From Cumulibacter manganitolerans (GTDB taxonomy: Bacteria; Actinomycetota; Actinomycetes; Mycobacteriales; Antricoccaceae): a stretch of 46,628 nt of DNA. Every line of letters begins with the position of its first letter. Positions within the stretch are counted from its first letter, which is position 1. Positions 44,217 to 46,628 of this stretch are shown here, piece by piece. The translations under genes and the position numbers were made by a program. The notes under the pieces were generated by a model. The model was not told the origin of the DNA, made no database searches, and saw only the letters and a list, made by a program, of their open reading frames with translations. The stretch is from positions 1-46,628 of the forward strand of contig NZ_WBKP01000028.1 in the NCBI RefSeq assembly GCF_009602465.1, read 5' to 3'.

Positions 44217-45701
44217 CTAGAGCCGGGCGGCGCGCAGCGCGCTGCGGCGGGACTTTCCCGCCTCGTCCCGCAGCGGTTCGTCGCTGATCTCGATCGTGCG
44301 CGGCCGCTTGTGCGGGGACAGCTGCTCGGCGAGGTGCCGGTGGATGTCGTCGATGTCCGCGTCGGCCGGGGCGTGCACGATCGCGTGGACCCGGTTGCCG
44401 TACTCCTCGTCGGGCAGGCCGATGACGGCGGACGACGACACGCTCGGGTGCTTCTCGAGCGCCGCCTCGATCTCCGCCGGGAAGACGTTGACGCCGCCGA
44501 CCAGGATCATGTCGGTCTTGCGGTCGTGCAGGTACAGGTACCCCTCGTCGTCGAACTGGCCGATGTCGCCGAGCGACTCCCACTGGACCCCGTCGCCGCG
44601 GTCGAGCCGCTTGGGCTCGGCCCCGACGTACCGGTAGGTCTCCGGGCGGTCCTCGGGACGGCGCATCCAGAGCTCACCCGGGGTGCCGGCCGACACGGGG
44701 TTGTGGTCGTCGTCCAGCGCGATCATCTCGCCGACGACGACCTGCCCGACCGAGCCGCGATGCGTCAGCCAGTCGACGCCGTTGATCACGGTGACCGCCT
44801 GAGCCTCGGTCCCGGCGTACAGCTCCCAGATCGGCTCGGCGCCGAACCATTCGATCCAGCGTTCCTTCAGCCACGCGGGGCAGGGCGCGCCCATGTGCCA
44901 CACGGTGCTGACCGACGAGTGGTCGTAGCGCGCCTTGACATCGTCGGGCAGGTTCCACATGCGGTGCATCATGATCGGGACGACGTACAGCAGGTTGCAG
45001 CGGTACTTCTCGATGTTGGCGAGCACCTGCTCGGCGTCGAAGCGGTCCATGAGCACGACGTGCCCGCCGGCGCCGATCGTCATGAACATGACCGAGTGCG
45101 GGGCGTTGTGGTGCATCGGTGCGGACACCAGGGCCACCGTGTCGCCGGTGGTGCGCCACATGTCCATCGTGGCCTGGTCGATCGCCGCCGGACCGCCCGC
45201 GAGGATGATCTTCGGAAGGCCCGTCGAGCCGCCGGAGGTGGGCGCCTTCAGCGACGGCGACAGGACGTACGGGAGGTCTGCGTCGTACGCCGCACCCTCG
45301 GCCGCGAGCTGCGCGACGGTCGCCATCTCGACACCGAAGCGCTCCGCGAGGGCCTCGTCACCGATCACGATCGACGGGCGGCCGATGTCGAGGATGGCCT
45401 GGAACTCCGGCACCGCCAGCTTCTGGGACAGCGGCTGGGGCGTGGCTCCGATGCGCCACGCCGCCATGTCCGCGACGACGAAGTCGATGCTGTTCCACAG
45501 CGCGACCGTGACCAGATCACCCTGCTTGGCGCCGCGGGCCACCATTCCCTTCGCGACGACCTCGGCGCGGTCCACCAGCTCGCGCCAGGTCAGCGACTCG
45601 CCGGTCGCCGCATCGGTCACCGCGGGATGGTCGGGCCGCTCCTCGGCGTAGCGGGCGAACGCGTGGACGAGCCACTCCGGCTCGGCGGCAGTCTCGGTCA
45701 T
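44217..45701 (-). CDS. Acyl-CoA synthetase / AMP-dependent ligase (ANL family)
   Basis: A 494-residue adenylate-forming ligase. Motifs are TSGGSTGLPKIIL (phosphate loop), YAGTEAQAVTVI, and the hinge region DRKTDMILVGGVNVFPAEIE, with the C-terminal catalytic Lys in DEAGKSRRSAL. It activates a carboxylic acid to an acyl-CoA; fatty, bile or aromatic acid substrates cannot be told apart by reading. I start at ATG 45701 (MTETAAEPEWL); the longer frame to 45803 reads through the promoter region. It is likely controlled through the inverted repeat 24 bases upstream. Confidence 0.88.
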   Translation of the reverse strand: MTETAAEPEWLVHAFARYAEERPDHPAVTDAATGESLTWRELVDRAEVVAKGMVARGAKQGDLVTVALWNSIDFVVADMAAWRIGATPQPLSQKLAVPEFQAILDIGRPSIVIGDEALAERFGVEMATVAQLAAEGAAYDADLPYVLSPSLKAPTSGGSTGLPKIILAGGPAAIDQATMDMWRTTGDTVALVSAPMHHNAPHSVMFMTIGAGGHVVLMDRFDAEQVLANIEKYRCNLLYVVPIMMHRMWNLPDDVKARYDHSSVSTVWHMGAPCPAWLKERWIEWFGAEPIWELYAGTEAQAVTVINGVDWLTHRGSVGQVVVGEMIALDDDHNPVSAGTPGELWMRRPEDRPETYRYVGAEPKRLDRGDGVQWESLGDIGQFDDEGYLYLHDRKTDMILVGGVNVFPAEIEAALEKHPSVSSSAVIGLPDEEYGNRVHAIVHAPADADIDDIHRHLAEQLSPHKRPRTIEISDEPLRDEAGKSRRSALRAARL

Positions 45702-45724
45702 GGCTAAGTTTCTAGCACCCGCGA

Positions 45725-45743
45725 TCGTTAGCGAATCTAACGA
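45725..45743. promoter_or_regulatory. Perfect inverted repeat, likely operator of the acyl-CoA ligase
   Basis: TCGTTAG at 45725-45731 and CTAACGA at 45737-45743 are perfect complements around five bases. The site lies 23 bases ahead of the ligase start codon, a usual place for a TetR- or MarR-type operator. No regulator gene is in the window, so the binding protein is unknown. Confidence 0.6.
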
Positions 45744-45922
45744 CCCCGCGTCCACGGGATATTGGGCAGCCGACCAGGTCGTCAGGGACGCTACACAGCC
45801 CACACGTGACGCTTCTCACTTTCGCCGCCGCTATCGCAAACCGGCCCCCAGGATGTAAGCGCCGTGTAAGGCGACTGCGTCTTATACGGGTGCCCCCCGT
45901 TTCAAACCCCCGAGGACCGCCA

Positions 45923-46628
45923 TGTCCCCCATCACCGCGCGGTTTCGCCGCGCCATCACGTTCGCCGCAGCCGCGGTTCTAGCCACCCTCTTCGTGAGCG
46001 TCGCGGCGCACGCCGAGTCGACGCCCTCCACGTCGCAGACAGCCGCGACGACCGCCACCGGCAACAACCCCGAGGGCTACCTCGGTGCGTGGAGCGCCGG
46101 CGACGGCATCATCTACTTCACCGGCTACGCCTTCGACCGCGACGACTTCTCCAAGAAGGTGACCACCTTCTACACCCTCGACGGCAAGGTCGTCGCCTAC
46201 CAGATCGCCCAGCTGCGCAGCCCGGAGCTCGACCCGTACGGCCTGCCCTACAGCGGCGTCTTCGGCGGCGTCCAGGCGCCCTCCGCGGGGCGCCACGAGC
46301 TGTGCATGTTCGGCAACAACATCGGCGCCGGACAGAGCGGCATCATCGCCTGCGTGTACGTCGGCGTCGAGGCCAAGAACCCGCGCGGAGACATCGTCGT
46401 CGAGGCAAAGAACAACCAGATCGTCGTCAACGGCTGGCTGATCGACGACTCGGACCTCTCGAAGTCCCTCGGCTACTGGGTCTTCGACAACGGACAGCCG
46501 ATCTCCTACAACATCACCAACGCGCCGAGCCCCTACCTCTACCCCTACGGCGTCGGCGGCAACCACGCCTTCGGCTTCAGCTACACCCCGGCGACGTCCG
46601 GCAAGCACGACATCTGCGTCCTCGGCCA
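45923..46628 (+). CDS. Secreted two-repeat protein, 3' end outside window
   Basis: An open frame of at least 235 residues running off the window end. It has a signal peptide (basic RFRRA, then a hydrophobic run ending VSVAAHAES) and a Thr/Ser/Ala linker to about residue 50. Two related beta-rich units of about 85-90 residues follow, roughly 52-135 and 146-235. They share an aromatic Gly-Y/W-x-x-D core and similar ends, RHELCMFG and KHDICVLG, so each unit has a cysteine near its end. GAGGA lies five bases before ATG 45923. I do not recognise the domain; a surface or matrix protein is likely. Confidence 0.75.

Noticed and set aside
44310-45707. Plus-strand frame opposite the acyl-CoA ligase
   Set aside because: No motifs; the ligase on the minus strand has all ANL signatures.

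Overview
This is a high-GC chromosomal window from an actinobacterium. The evidence is high-GC codon use throughout, a DUF222/HNH '13E12-type' protein preceded by a mycobacterial-style LexA box, a dac-trpS-2H phosphoesterase-yihY gene order, a fused Wzz/BY-kinase with a tyrosine-glycine tail, an LCP ligase and a Tat-exported DUF1501 protein. I cannot name the genus from the sequence. I saw no rRNA, tRNA, CRISPR array, transposase or integrase.

Left edge (1-1.8 kb): a metallophosphoesterase, a small membrane-anchored secreted protein and a frameshifted remnant of a DUF218 (YdcF/ElyC) gene. Between the first two lie a 23-24 bp minisatellite and one copy of an interspersed repeat family that recurs at 24.5 kb and 31.7 kb.

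Surface polysaccharide locus (1.8-24.5 kb, extending through 27.7 kb): a rightward block carries an acyltransferase-3/SGNH protein, then five genes matching the whole WbpA-B-E-D-I route to UDP-2,3-diacetamido-2,3-dideoxy-mannuronic acid, then a Wzx flippase and a Wzy-like polymerase. A convergent ten-gene leftward operon starts at 22.5 kb. It encodes a membrane PglF/WbpM-type 4,6-dehydratase, CapE, a DegT aminotransferase, a PglC-like phosphoglycosyl transferase, a WbuB/WcaI-like GT4, a GNAT acetyltransferase, CapF, CapG, a hexapeptide acyltransferase and a second GT4. CapE/F/G are the UDP-L-FucNAc pathway. The dehydratase, aminotransferase and an acetyltransferase resemble the bacillosamine-type pathway. 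Three sugar routes match one initiating transferase plus two glycosyltransferases, which predicts a Wzx/Wzy-made repeat of about three sugars. The BY-kinase/Wzz fusion, a low-molecular-weight tyrosine phosphatase and an LCP protein would control length, reset the kinase and attach the polymer to the wall.

Right half (28-46.6 kb): mostly ordinary chromosome. It holds an SOS-linked DUF222-HNH gene, a D,D-carboxypeptidase, a five-unit tandem array of about 103 bp, trpS, a 2H phosphoesterase, a YihY protein, an unrecognised 348-residue protein, a HisC/Pat aminotransferase, a CNNM/CorC protein, citrate synthase, an alpha/beta hydrolase, a DUF1800-DUF1501 pair, an acyl-CoA ligase behind a perfect inverted repeat, and the start of a secreted two-repeat protein cut by the window end.

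The points most worth a second look are the three-pathway polysaccharide locus built from genes best known from Gram-negative O-antigen clusters, the repeat family that expands into tandem arrays in intergenic spaces, the LexA box, and several long palindromes. All functions are read from motifs and family resemblance; no database search was run.
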